Source of the DNA: DASRRB01 sp036732755
GTDB taxonomy: Bacteria > Planctomycetota > B15-G4 > SIAN01
DNA length: 37,415 nucleotides
Assembly: GCA_036732755.1 (NCBI GenBank)
Contig: DAINBU010000044.1
Location: 1-37,415, forward strand
Reading direction: 5' to 3'
Both the position numbers and the translations under genes were made by a program. A model generated the notes under the pieces. That model had not been told where the DNA came from and made no database searches. It saw nothing but the letters and a program-made list of their open reading frames with translations. How positions within the stretch are numbered: the stretch's first letter is position 1; each line of letters starts with the position of its first letter. Below, in pieces: positions 24,024 to 31,446 of the stretch.

Positions 24024-24932
24024 TCACGAGAACGCCGGGGCGATCCCCTCGAGCCGCGTGCGCTGCGCCGGAGAGAGGCGGCCGACCGTCGCCAGGAACT
24101 CCTGGTGCGACATGCCGGAGCCGAGGTAGGTCCAGCGGTTCGCCTGGTGCTGCGACTTCACGAGCTCCGCCCGTTCCGCGCCACTGAGCTTGCGGCCGCT
24201 CGCGCGCTCGAGCGCGGCCAGGTCGAGCTCGACCTGCTGCGCCAGCCCGCCGTCGAGGAAGCCGCCGATCGAGAGATAGGCGTCGACGCCGGCCGCGATG
24301 CCCGCCTCGTCGCGCCCCTCCGCGAGCGCCTCGACCATGTGCGTGTCGAGCTGCGCGTGCTGCGCCTCCTCGCGCCAGTGGTTGCGCAGCAGGCTCTTGA
24401 AGAGCGGGTCGAGCGACTCGTCGTCGGTCACCGCGTCGAGGAAGTGGCGCTGCGTCATCCACTCGATGTGGAGGATCACGAGCGCGACGCCGAGCGGGTC
24501 GTGCGAGAGGACCTTCGCCGCGATCGCCTGCGGCGGGCCGATCGTCTCGCACTTGTGGCCGAAGCCCTTCTCGAAGGCGTCGCTGAACCGCTTGAAGAGC
24601 TGGATGTGCTTGGCCTCCTCGCCCGCGAACTGGAGCAGCGCGCGCGTGCGCCAGTCGTCGGAATCGAGCGAAGGCCGGGCGTAATCGAGCACGAACGGCA
24701 GGATGAACTCCTCGACCAGGCCGAAGATCCTCAGGTAGGTGTGGCCGCGGATCTGGTTCAGGAGGAGGCGCTCGTCGGCGGAGAGGAGCGCGGTCGCGTC
24801 GACGCGGGCGAGCGACTCGGGGAGGAAGCGGCGCGAGAAGTCGAGGCGGCTCCCTTGCGGGAACACCTCGTCGAGCTTCCAGTTCACGCGCTGCGACGAC
24901 TGGAGCGTGCGTTCGAAAGTGGCGGCAGTCAT
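24024..24932 (-). CDS. Ferritin-like diiron protein
   Basis: A 302-residue helical protein with the signature of a non-haem diiron four-helix bundle. VEEF at 73-76 and EEAKH at 105-109 (E106-x-x-H109) contribute the first half-site. HIEW (Glu157) and EEAQH at 188-192 (E189-x-x-H192) contribute the second. This spacing suits ferritin-like oxygenases or oxidases (AurF-like, DUF455-like) rather than iron-storage ferritins; the substrate is unknown. AAGGAGA lies 7 bases upstream of the ATG. It follows the OsmC gene by 41 bases on the same strand, and a sigma-54 activator gene lies upstream, so it is probably part of a regulated redox-stress operon. Confidence 0.8.
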   Translation of the reverse strand: MTAATFERTLQSSQRVNWKLDEVFPQGSRLDFSRRFLPESLARVDATALLSADERLLLNQIRGHTYLRIFGLVEEFILPFVLDYARPSLDSDDWRTRALLQFAGEEAKHIQLFKRFSDAFEKGFGHKCETIGPPQAIAAKVLSHDPLGVALVILHIEWMTQRHFLDAVTDDESLDPLFKSLLRNHWREEAQHAQLDTHMVEALAEGRDEAGIAAGVDAYLSIGGFLDGGLAQQVELDLAALERASGRKLSGAERAELVKSQHQANRWTYLGSGMSHQEFLATVGRLSPAQRTRLEGIAPAFS

Positions 24933-24973
24933 GGCGGTTCTCCTTGGTTTTTCCCGATTTCCTGACGAATGGC

Positions 24974-25540
24974 TCAGCCGGTGACCAGACGCGAACGCAG
25001 CCGGACGGGCTGAGAGACGTTGAAGCGGTTGGGCGAGGTGCGGCAGACGAAGTCGTGCACGCGCTCGAGCTGCAGCGGCGACGCGGCCGCCTTGAGGCGG
25101 ACCGTGACGACGAGCTCGTCGTAGCCCGGCTTCACGGAGGCATCGAGGCCGAGGAAGCCGCGCAGGTCGATGTCGCCGGACGTCTCGATCGTCAGCGCTT
25201 CGATGGCGATGCCCTCGAGCGCGCACGCCGCGGCGTAGCCGGCCGTCAGGCAGGCGTTGAGCGAGGCGAGCAGCACCTCCTGCGGGTTGGCGAACTGGTT
25301 GGTGCCGCAGAGCTCGCGCGGCTCGTCGACCTGGATCGTGAAGTCCTTCTCGATCCGCTGGCCGCCGATCTCGTAGCCGGTGACGCGCGTGTCGGAGCGC
25401 GTCCCCCCGACCCAGCGCGTCGAGACGTTCCAGCGCGTCTTCCCCTGCGCGGGGTCGTCCTTCACGGCGGCGACGGTGCGGCGCAGCGCGGCGACGTCGA
25501 TGCCGTTGACGAGGACGGGAGCGGGCGACTCGGTCTTCAT
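24974..25540 (-). CDS. OsmC family protein (peroxide-reducing type)
   Basis: A 188-residue OsmC-fold protein. The two conserved cysteines of the family are present: Cys97 in SLNACLTAGYAA and Cys166 in HDFVCRTSPNRFNV. CGTNQFANPQEVLLASLNAC is the usual active-site region, with Glu88. OsmC/Ohr proteins reduce organic hydroperoxides using a cysteine pair; this sequence fits the broader OsmC/YhfA-like group and its substrate is not certain. It is probably the first gene of an OsmC-ferritin-like operon. Upstream are a possible sigma-54 promoter and four heptamer repeats, followed by the gene for a sigma-54-dependent activator on the same strand. Confidence 0.88.
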   Translation of the reverse strand: MKTESPAPVLVNGIDVAALRRTVAAVKDDPAQGKTRWNVSTRWVGGTRSDTRVTGYEIGGQRIEKDFTIQVDEPRELCGTNQFANPQEVLLASLNACLTAGYAAACALEGIAIEALTIETSGDIDLRGFLGLDASVKPGYDELVVTVRLKAAASPLQLERVHDFVCRTSPNRFNVSQPVRLRSRLVTG

Positions 25541-25603
25541 GGCGAGGGGCCTTTCGGGTTCGCGTTCGTGGACGCGCCGACGCCGGCGCAGGCGACCCCG
25601 AAG

Positions 25604-25619
25604 TCAAGGCGCGTGCCGC
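25604..25619 (-). promoter_or_regulatory. Possible sigma-54 (-24/-12) promoter upstream of OsmC
   Basis: On the minus strand the sequence CGGCACG, four bases, then TTGAC resembles the consensus TGGCACG-N4-TTGC. The GG and GCACG parts match. The first T is C, and the normally invariant C of the -12 element is A, so the match is imperfect. It sits about 65 bases before the OsmC ATG, a sensible distance, and next to the gene for a sigma-54 activator. TTGAC could instead be a sigma-70 -35 box, but no -10 box follows. Confidence 0.3.
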
Positions 25620-25640
25620 GGTCTTCCCGGAGGACGACGG

Positions 25641-25674
25641 CGCGAGAGCTCGCGAGAACTCGCGAGACGCGAGA
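25641..25674 (+). repeat. Four copies of CGCGAGA, possible activator-binding sites
   Basis: CGCGAGA occurs at 25641-25647, 25651-25657, 25661-25667 and 25668-25674. The first three are spaced exactly 10 bases apart, about one helical turn. The cluster lies in the non-coding gap between the sigma-54 activator gene and the OsmC gene, about 22 bases upstream of the possible -24/-12 promoter. It could be an upstream activating sequence for the neighbouring activator. Confidence 0.45.
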
Positions 25675-25719
25675 GTTCGTCGCCGACGGCGACGGGATCT
25701 CGTCGAACGCGCGGCGCGA

Positions 25720-27663
25720 TCAGCTCGGGCGCTGGATCCCGAGCGCGCGCATGCGCGAGGTGAGCGTGGTCGGCTTCAAGCCGAGGCGCTCCGCGGCGCC
25801 GCCCGCGCCGGCGATTTTCCAGCCAGCTGCCTCGAGCGCGAGCTTCAGGTTCTCCCGCTCGAGCTCGGCCAGCTCGGCGGCGGTGCGCACGCGCGCGGAC
25901 GCGGACGCCGTTGCGGCGGGCCCCGACGCGGAGGACGGCGCGGCCGGCGCGGCGCCGCCCGGGATGGCGCGGTCGAGGTCGAGCCGCCCGTCGCGCGCGG
26001 TGATCACCGCGCGCTCGATCACGTTCGCGAGCTCGCGCACGTTGCCCGGCCAGTCGTAGCGGCGCAGGAGAGCGCGGCACGCATCGTCGAGGACCGGCCG
26101 CGCGCGCCCGAGCTTGCGCGCCACCGTCTCGGCGAAATGGTCGGCGAGCAGCACGACGTCGTCGCCGCGCTCACGCAGCGGCGGGACGCGCAGCGGGAAG
26201 ACGCTCAGCCGGTAGAAGAGGTCCTCGCGGAAGGTCCCCTCCTTCCGCATCACGGCGAGGTCGCGGTGGGTCGCCGAGATGACGCGCACGTCGACCTTGC
26301 GCGTGCGCGCGCCGCCGACCGGCTCGAACTCCCCCTCCTGCAGGACGCGCAGCAGCTTCGCCTGCAGCGCGGGCGTGAGCTCGCCGATCTCGTCGAGGAA
26401 GATCGTCCCGCGGTCGGCGAGGGCGAAGCGCCCCTCGCGCCGCTCGGTCGCGCCGGTGAAGGCGCCCTTCTCGTGACCGAACAGCTCGCTCTCGATCAGC
26501 GTCGCCGGGATCGCCGCGCAGTTGAGGCGGACGAGCGGCCCGTCGCGGCGCCGGCTCGCCTGGTGGATCGCGCGCGCGACGAGCTCCTTGCCGGTCCCCG
26601 TCTCGCCGAGCACGAGCACGCTCGCGTCGGTCCCGGCGACCTGCTCGACCTCGCGCAGCACCGCGACGAGCGCCGGGCTGCGGCCCAGGATCTCCTCGAA
26701 GTTCGAGAGCTCGCGCAGCTCTTCTCTCAGGTAGCGCGCCTGCGAGTCGAGCGATTCGATGCGCGCCTCCGCCGCAAGGCGTTGCTCCACGTCGCGCAGG
26801 ATCAGCGTGTGGTAGGCGCCACCCGCGCGGTGGTGGCAGGCGAGGGTCGCCTCGGCGGCGAACTCGCGGCCGTCGAGCGCTCGTACCCGCAAGACGCCGG
26901 GGACGAACGCGCTGCGGCGGTCGTGCGGCGCGGCGGCGACCTCCTTCGCGAGCGCCTCCACGCGCTTCGCGTCGCCCTCCGCGAGCAGCGCGAGGAAGTC
27001 GCGGCCGGCGAGGCGCTCCGCGCTCCCGCCGAGGACGCGCTCGGCGGCCGGGTTGGCGAGCGTGACCTTCAGTGCGCCGTCGAGCTCGAGGATGGCGTCC
27101 ATGGCGCCGCCGAAGAGGCTCGTCAGCTGCTCCTCGCGGTCGCGCACGCGCCGCTCGGCGTGCAGGCGGCGCAGCTCCGACGAGGCGCGCTCGGCGAAGA
27201 ACTGCAGCACGGCGACAAAGCGCGGCTCCTCGAGCATCGGCCGCGTGTCGAGCACCGCGAGGTGGCCCATCACGGTGCCGTCGGGCTCCTGGAGCGGGAC
27301 GCCCATGTAGCTCACCGCGTTCGTCGCGCGCAGCTCGGGATCGTCGGGGAAGAGCTCGAGGAGGCGGTCGGGCAGGTAGACGAGGCGCGCGTTCTCGACC
27401 ACCTCGGCGCACGGCGTCCCCACGACCGAGCGCTCCCACGGGATGAAGCGGCCGTCCATGTGGAACGCCAGCGCCTTCAAGCGGCGCTGCGCCGGGTCGT
27501 ACTCGGTGACCCACGCCCCCAGCGTCCCGAGCGCCTGCGCGAGGTTGCGGACCAGCGCCTTGAAGAACGCCTCCCCCGTCTCGTGCACCGTGCTCTCGAG
27601 CAGGACGCGCAGCGTCGCGTCTTCGTCGAGCACCGGTCGGGAATTTCGCGTCGGAGTGTCCAT
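25720..27663 (-). CDS. Sigma-54-dependent transcriptional activator (GAF-PAS-AAA+-Fis)
   Basis: A 647-residue enhancer-binding protein. An N-terminal GAF domain (about 15-170) has the VVGTPCAEVVENARLVYLPD and AVSYMGVPL segments typical of ligand-sensing GAFs. A PAS domain follows (about 195-310), then a short coiled coil (SQARYLREELRELSNF). The AAA+ sigma-54 interaction domain (about 335-565) has Walker A GETGTGKE, the sigma-54 contact loop ESELFGHEKGAFTGA, Walker B GTIFLDEIGEL and the R-finger region FREDLFYRLSVFPLR. A Fis-type HTH ends the protein (about 605-645, LKLALEAAGWKIAGAGGAAE). All key motifs are intact. It is probably constitutively translated and sensed through GAF/PAS. The adjacent OsmC and ferritin-like genes are candidate targets. 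ATG 27663 has no obvious ribosome binding site. Confidence 0.93.
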   Translation of the reverse strand: MDTPTRNSRPVLDEDATLRVLLESTVHETGEAFFKALVRNLAQALGTLGAWVTEYDPAQRRLKALAFHMDGRFIPWERSVVGTPCAEVVENARLVYLPDRLLELFPDDPELRATNAVSYMGVPLQEPDGTVMGHLAVLDTRPMLEEPRFVAVLQFFAERASSELRRLHAERRVRDREEQLTSLFGGAMDAILELDGALKVTLANPAAERVLGGSAERLAGRDFLALLAEGDAKRVEALAKEVAAAPHDRRSAFVPGVLRVRALDGREFAAEATLACHHRAGGAYHTLILRDVEQRLAAEARIESLDSQARYLREELRELSNFEEILGRSPALVAVLREVEQVAGTDASVLVLGETGTGKELVARAIHQASRRRDGPLVRLNCAAIPATLIESELFGHEKGAFTGATERREGRFALADRGTIFLDEIGELTPALQAKLLRVLQEGEFEPVGGARTRKVDVRVISATHRDLAVMRKEGTFREDLFYRLSVFPLRVPPLRERGDDVVLLADHFAETVARKLGRARPVLDDACRALLRRYDWPGNVRELANVIERAVITARDGRLDLDRAIPGGAAPAAPSSASGPAATASASARVRTAAELAELERENLKLALEAAGWKIAGAGGAAERLGLKPTTLTSRMRALGIQRPS

Positions 27664-27770
27664 GGAAACCCGGCAGGGAGGGTGGACGGGCGGGATCTTA
27701 GGGCGCGGCGCGGCCGATTCCGCTTGCGAGAGCGACGCATTGCGCGCTGCCGCTCGTCTTCGCTGACGGC

Positions 27771-27797
27771 GCAGCCGCAAGCGTCGGCTGCGCTTGC
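27771..27797. promoter_or_regulatory. Two overlapping, mutually exclusive 7-bp inverted repeats
   Basis: GCAGCCG (27771-27777) pairs with CGGCTGC (27785-27791), and GCAAGCG (27777-27783) pairs with CGCTTGC (27791-27797). The two hairpins share bases, so only one can form at a time. CGCTTGC also occurs at 27721-27727. The element lies in the 250-base divergent region between the sigma-54 activator and the gene at 27914, suggesting an operator or attenuator. The rest of that region shows nothing I can interpret beyond AGGAG at 27899-27903. Confidence 0.35.
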
Positions 27798-27913
27798 TGG
27801 CGCCGAGGCGCCTCCCTACCCTTCGGCCCGTTTCGTCCACGCCTGCCCCCCTGCCGTCGCTCGACGGCCTCTCTCCCCGCCGCGCTGCCGCGGCGCTCCA
27901 GGAGCAACGAACG

Positions 27914-28954
27914 ATGAATCCGTTCCTCGCGACCTTCGTGGCGGCCCTGATCACGGCGCAGGATCCGGCGCCGATCTCGGTGACGACGAAGGAGGGGAAG
28001 TCCGCCACGGTGCAGGTGGTGAGCCTCGCCAACGGCAAGGCGAAGCTCAAGGTCACGCAGATCGTGGGCGAGATGACCATCACGCGCTCGCTCGACGACT
28101 TCGTGCCGCTCTCCGCGTTCATGATCGAGGTGCGGGCGACCGGCCCCAAGACCTACGACCAGCACTTCGCGCTGGCCAAGCGCGCCGCGGCGCTCGACCT
28201 GCTGCCGCAGGCGGGCCACCAGCTGCGCCAGGCGAAGAAGGCGGCGGGGAGCGGCGCCGACGCGGCCGCCAAGACGAAGGAGCTCCACGCCTGGGCCGCC
28301 GGCGAGCTCGAGCGGATGATCGGCGTCGCCGTCGGCGCGCGCGATCTCGAGAAGGCGTCGCGCTGCCTCGGCATCCTCTCGACGCGCCTGCCCGAGGAGC
28401 GCACCCAGGAGCAGCTCGCGAAGCTCGCCGAATCGGTGAACGCGCTGCGCGAGCAGGAGGCCGAAGTGCGTTCGGCGCAGGCGGCGGCGAAGCGCTCGAA
28501 GGACCAGCAGACCGCGCTGCAGAAGAAGCTCGAGCCGATCCGGACCAAGAGCGCGAAGGGCGACAAGGAGCTGAGCAAGGCGATCTCGGAGTCGGGCAAC
28601 ACCGCGGCGTCGGTGAAGAGCTGCGAGTCGGCGGTCGCGGCCTACAAGGACGCCTGGAAGCAGGCGCAGGAAGTCCTGAAGCAGTCGGAGGACGACGCCG
28701 AGGCGCAGGAGGAGATCGCGGCGCTCACCGACCACGCCGCCGACCGCGCGATCGCGGCGGCGCTGCACGCCGCCAACATGCTCGTCACGCAGAGCGACTA
28801 TTCCGCCGCCACCGAGTGGGTGAACAAGATCCTCAAGTTCGACCCCGACAACGAGGAGGCGAAGGAGATGCTGACGACGATCCAGCTCGCGTCGGCGGCG
28901 TCGAGCGACAAAGACGACTACCGCTTCGGCTGGCGGCGCGGCGGCCGGCGCTGA
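27914..28954 (+). CDS. Secreted coiled-coil/TPR-like protein, function unknown
   Basis: A 346-residue protein with a short signal sequence (MNPFLATFVAALITAQ). A small N-terminal beta domain (SVTTKEGKSATVQVVSLANG) resembles the SHD1-like or SLA1-like modules seen at the start of many planctomycete secreted proteins. Helical repeats follow, then a long charged coiled coil (about 180-240: EQEAEVRSAQAAAKRSKDQQ). A TPR-like segment lies near the C-terminus (SDYSAATEWVNKILKFDPDN). It ends in an Arg/Gly-rich tail (FGWRRGGRR). AGGAG lies 10 bases upstream of ATG 27914. It may form a scaffold in the periplasm. No enzymatic motif is seen. Confidence 0.75.
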   Translation: MNPFLATFVAALITAQDPAPISVTTKEGKSATVQVVSLANGKAKLKVTQIVGEMTITRSLDDFVPLSAFMIEVRATGPKTYDQHFALAKRAAALDLLPQAGHQLRQAKKAAGSGADAAAKTKELHAWAAGELERMIGVAVGARDLEKASRCLGILSTRLPEERTQEQLAKLAESVNALREQEAEVRSAQAAAKRSKDQQTALQKKLEPIRTKSAKGDKELSKAISESGNTAASVKSCESAVAAYKDAWKQAQEVLKQSEDDAEAQEEIAALTDHAADRAIAAALHAANMLVTQSDYSAATEWVNKILKFDPDNEEAKEMLTTIQLASAASSDKDDYRFGWRRGGRR

Positions 28955-29022
28955 ACGCGCAATTCGTCCGGCGACGGGTTTCGACTACGATGCAGGCTCA
29001 TCTCGTGGGAAGCGACTTGTCC

Positions 29023-29043
29023 GCCCGCGCACCGCGGGCTTCT
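29023..29043 (+). terminator. Hairpin between two genes, possible weak terminator
   Basis: GCCCGCG (29023-29029) and CGCGGGC (29033-29039) form a perfect seven-pair stem around CAC, followed by TTCT. It lies about 70 bases after the stop of the coiled-coil protein gene and before the ribosome binding site of the DUF2959 lipoprotein gene. The short T-run makes termination uncertain; it could also be a leader structure. Confidence 0.35.
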
Positions 29044-29067
29044 GCCCAGGAATCGGAGGAAGTGACC

Positions 29068-29766
29068 TTGCGTAACCACCTTGGAACCCCGGCCCGGCGC
29101 CGCGCGCTCGTCGCGCTCGGCGGGCTCGCCCTCGCGGCGCTCGCCGCGTGCAAGTCGTCGGGCGTCGAGCGCTCGGAGGCGACGCAGACGACGATCGCCG
29201 AGTTCAAGACCGAGCTGCAGAACTACAGCGCCACGCTCGACAAGACGTTCGCCTCGCTCGACGAGCTCATCAAGAACGCGAAGGTCGACCCGAAGGGCGA
29301 ATTCGCCAAGTTCTCGGCCAACCTCGACGCGCTGATCAAGTCGGCCGAGAACGCCCGGTCGAACTCCGAGCAGATGAAGTCGCTCGGCGACGCCTACTTC
29401 TTGGAGTGGGAGAAGGCGGCCGCCACGATCACCAACGAGGACATCCGCAAGATCTCCGACCAGCGCCGCGCCGAGCTCCAGAAGTCCTACAAGGAGCTCC
29501 GGACGACGATGACCGAGGTCGCGGCCGACGCCAAGCCGCTGCGCGAGCAGCTCATCAGCCTGCGCGAGTACTACTCGCAGGACCTGACCGAGAAGGGGAT
29601 CGAGGCCACGAAGACGCCGGTCTCCAACGCGAAGTCGGCCTCTTCCAAGGTCACCAAGGGCATCAAGACGGTGCTCGAAGCGGTCGACAAGGTCGCGATG
29701 CAGCTCAAGGTCGCGACCCCGCCGCCGCCCCCGCCGGCGGACGCGAAGCAGCCGGAGAAGAAGTAG
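29068..29766 (+). CDS. DUF2959 family lipoprotein
   Basis: A 232-residue lipoprotein. TTG 29068 is the chosen start because GGAGGA (29055-29060) lies 7 bases upstream; the in-frame GTG at 29062 would be too close to it. The signal MRNHLGTPARRRALVALGGL ends in the lipobox LAAC with Cys28. The mature protein is almost entirely helical and fits DUF2959: FLEWEKAAATITNEDIRKIS, RRAELQKSYKELRTTMTEV and LREQLISLREYYSQDLTEKG are the family's core. It ends with a Pro-rich, Lys-rich tail. The role is unknown; it is probably a periplasm-facing membrane lipoprotein with a coiled-coil shape. Confidence 0.85.
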   Translation: MRNHLGTPARRRALVALGGLALAALAACKSSGVERSEATQTTIAEFKTELQNYSATLDKTFASLDELIKNAKVDPKGEFAKFSANLDALIKSAENARSNSEQMKSLGDAYFLEWEKAAATITNEDIRKISDQRRAELQKSYKELRTTMTEVAADAKPLREQLISLREYYSQDLTEKGIEATKTPVSNAKSASSKVTKGIKTVLEAVDKVAMQLKVATPPPPPPADAKQPEKK

Positions 29767-29846
29767 TCCCGGAGCGGCGCGCGCCGGGGCTCGACGAGCA
29801 CGACGAGCACGCCGTCCGAATCGCTCGTCCGCCCAAATTGCCCGGT

Positions 29847-29871
29847 CCGCCCGCTCCGCGCGAGCGGGCGG
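29847..29871 (+). promoter_or_regulatory. Perfect 10-bp hairpin just upstream of the FGE gene
   Basis: CCGCCCGCTC (29847-29856) pairs with GAGCGGGCGG (29862-29871) around CGCGC. It ends 16 bases before the FGE ATG, and AAGG (29877-29880) lies between. No T-run follows. It may end transcription of the DUF2959 gene by a factor-dependent route, protect a transcript end, or control access to the ribosome binding site. Confidence 0.4.
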
Positions 29872-29887
29872 CCGGCAAGGCCTCTCG

Positions 29888-30934
29888 ATGAGCACGAGCC
29901 TCCGCGTCGGCCTGCTGATCGCCGTCACCGGCGCAGGCGCCGTTGCATGGATGGCGAGTAGACCGGCGGCGGCGCCTCCGGGCATGAAGCGGATCCCGGC
30001 CGGCCGCTTCATCATGGGGAGCGAAGGCCCCGGCTCCCTCCCGAACGAAGGGCCCGCCCATCCCGTCGAGCTCCACGCCTTCTTCCTCGACGTGCACGAC
30101 GTCACCAACGCCGAATTCCGGGCGTTCGTCGCGGCGACGCACTACGTGACGACCGCCGAGCGGCCGGTCGACTGGGAAGAGCTGAAGAAGCAGCTCCCGC
30201 CCGGCACCCCCGAGCCGCCCGCCGAAAAGCTCCAGCCCGGCTCGCTCGTGTTCACGCCGCCCGACCATCCCGTCGACCTGAGCCAGCTCGCGAACTGGTG
30301 GACGTGGACCAACGGCGCGTGCTGGAACCATCCGCGCGGTCCGAAGAGCGACCTCACGGGCAAGGACGACCATCCCGTCGTGCAGGTGAGCTGGGACGAC
30401 GCGGTCGCCTACGCGAAGTGGGCCGGCAAGCGCCTCCCGACCGAGGCGGAGTGGGAGTACGCGGCGCGCGGCGGTCGCGACGGGACGCGCTTCGCGTGGG
30501 GAGATGAGCTCGTCGTCGACGGCCGCTTCATGGCCAACACCTTCACGGGCGACTTCCCGTGGCGCGACAGCGCCGCGGACGGCTTCGCCGGCGCCTCTCC
30601 CGTCGGCACATTCCCACCCAATGGCTTCGGCTTGCAGGACATGGCCGGCAACGTCTGGAACTGGTGCAGCGATCTCTACGCCGCCGAGAACCACGCCGTC
30701 GCGAAGGCGCGCGGCGTCTGCTGCGATCCGGCCGGTCCGGCGCAGGCCGACTTCGCCGAACCGGCGCGCGCGGTCGAGCACGTGATCAAGGGCGGCTCGT
30801 TCCTCTGCAGCCCCGTCTACTGCGAGAGCTACCGGCCGTCGGCCCGGCGCGGGACGCCGTTCGACACCGGCTCGGAGCACGTCGGATTCCGCTGCGCGAA
30901 GGACGACGACCCGCCCGATCGAAAGGAGCGTTGA
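29888..30934 (+). CDS. Formylglycine-generating enzyme family protein (SUMF1/FGE-like)
   Basis: A 348-residue membrane-anchored or exported protein. An N-terminal hydrophobic segment (VGLLIAVTGAGAVAWMAS) is followed by the FGE-sulfatase C-type-lectin-like fold. Its order is GMKRIPAGRFIMGSE, HPVELHAFFLDVHDVTNAEF, HPVVQVSWDDAVAYAKWAGK, RLPTEAEWEYAARGG, GFGLQDMAGNVWNWCSDLY and the closing GGSFLCSPVYCESYRPSARR. The two cysteines in that last segment match the copper-binding catalytic pair of aerobic FGE, so it is likely active in converting a Cys in C-x-P-x-R sulfatases to formylglycine. The length is standard. No sulfatase is encoded in this window, so substrates must be elsewhere. Its last bases overlap the region before the next lipoprotein gene. 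Confidence 0.9.
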   Translation: MSTSLRVGLLIAVTGAGAVAWMASRPAAAPPGMKRIPAGRFIMGSEGPGSLPNEGPAHPVELHAFFLDVHDVTNAEFRAFVAATHYVTTAERPVDWEELKKQLPPGTPEPPAEKLQPGSLVFTPPDHPVDLSQLANWWTWTNGACWNHPRGPKSDLTGKDDHPVVQVSWDDAVAYAKWAGKRLPTEAEWEYAARGGRDGTRFAWGDELVVDGRFMANTFTGDFPWRDSAADGFAGASPVGTFPPNGFGLQDMAGNVWNWCSDLYAAENHAVAKARGVCCDPAGPAQADFAEPARAVEHVIKGGSFLCSPVYCESYRPSARRGTPFDTGSEHVGFRCAKDDDPPDRKER

Positions 30935-30936
30935 AC

Positions 30937-31338
30937 GTGGAAGCGAAGCGATTCCTGAAGGCGCTGCTCCTCCCCGCCTCGCTGTGCGCGCTCGTCGCGT
31001 GCACGAGCATCGAGGTGAAGACGACGCCCTACCCGGGCCTCCAGAAGCTCGCCGCGACCGACCCCGACAAGGTCGAGATCCTGCGCGCCGCGCCGGCGCG
31101 CGCCCACGACAAGCTCGGCGAGATCCAGATCGACTCGTCGAACGATCCGGCGCCGCCGCTCGTCGACCTCGCGTCGACGCTGCAGGAGGAGGCGGCGAAG
31201 CTCGGCGCCGACGCCGTGGTCATCATGGACTACCGCGAGATGACGATCAGCGACCCCAAGGCGGGCACGCCGCCGCCAGCGAACGCGCCCAACAAGACCA
31301 TCCACCGCGCCCTCGCGATCGCCATCAAGTACAAGTGA
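30937..31338 (+). CDS. Small lipoprotein of RcsF/YbjQ-like type
   Basis: A 133-residue lipoprotein. GTG 30937 is preferred because AAGGAG (30923-30928) lies 8 bases upstream; TTG 30931 would be too close. The signal MEAKRFLKALLLPASLCALV precedes the lipobox LVAC (Cys22). The mature domain (DKVEILRAAPARAHDKLGEI, LASTLQEEAAKLGADAVVIM) resembles the RcsF/YbjQ/DUF4156 alpha-beta fold, in which a P-x-x-GE-strand and an AAKLGADAVV helix recur. The function is unknown. It starts 2 bases after the FGE stop, so the two are almost certainly one operon. Confidence 0.75.
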   Translation: MEAKRFLKALLLPASLCALVACTSIEVKTTPYPGLQKLAATDPDKVEILRAAPARAHDKLGEIQIDSSNDPAPPLVDLASTLQEEAAKLGADAVVIMDYREMTISDPKAGTPPPANAPNKTIHRALAIAIKYK

Positions 31339-31446
31339 CCCTGGGGACGTCCCCCCCTGGGCGGATCGAGATCGGGAGCTAGCCTCTTCGCGTCCTGCCC
31401 CGTGGCTTCACCACGGCTTCGCACCCCACCGAAGAAGGAACGCCCG

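Noticed and set aside
26137..28970. Long plus-strand frame opposite the sigma-54 activator
   Set aside because: It is a shadow of the GAF-PAS-AAA+ gene; only its far end, from 29068, is a real gene.
31343..31354. GGGGACGTCCCC palindrome after the RcsF-like lipoprotein gene as terminator
   Set aside because: A palindrome without a loop and without a T-run is not a usable terminator.
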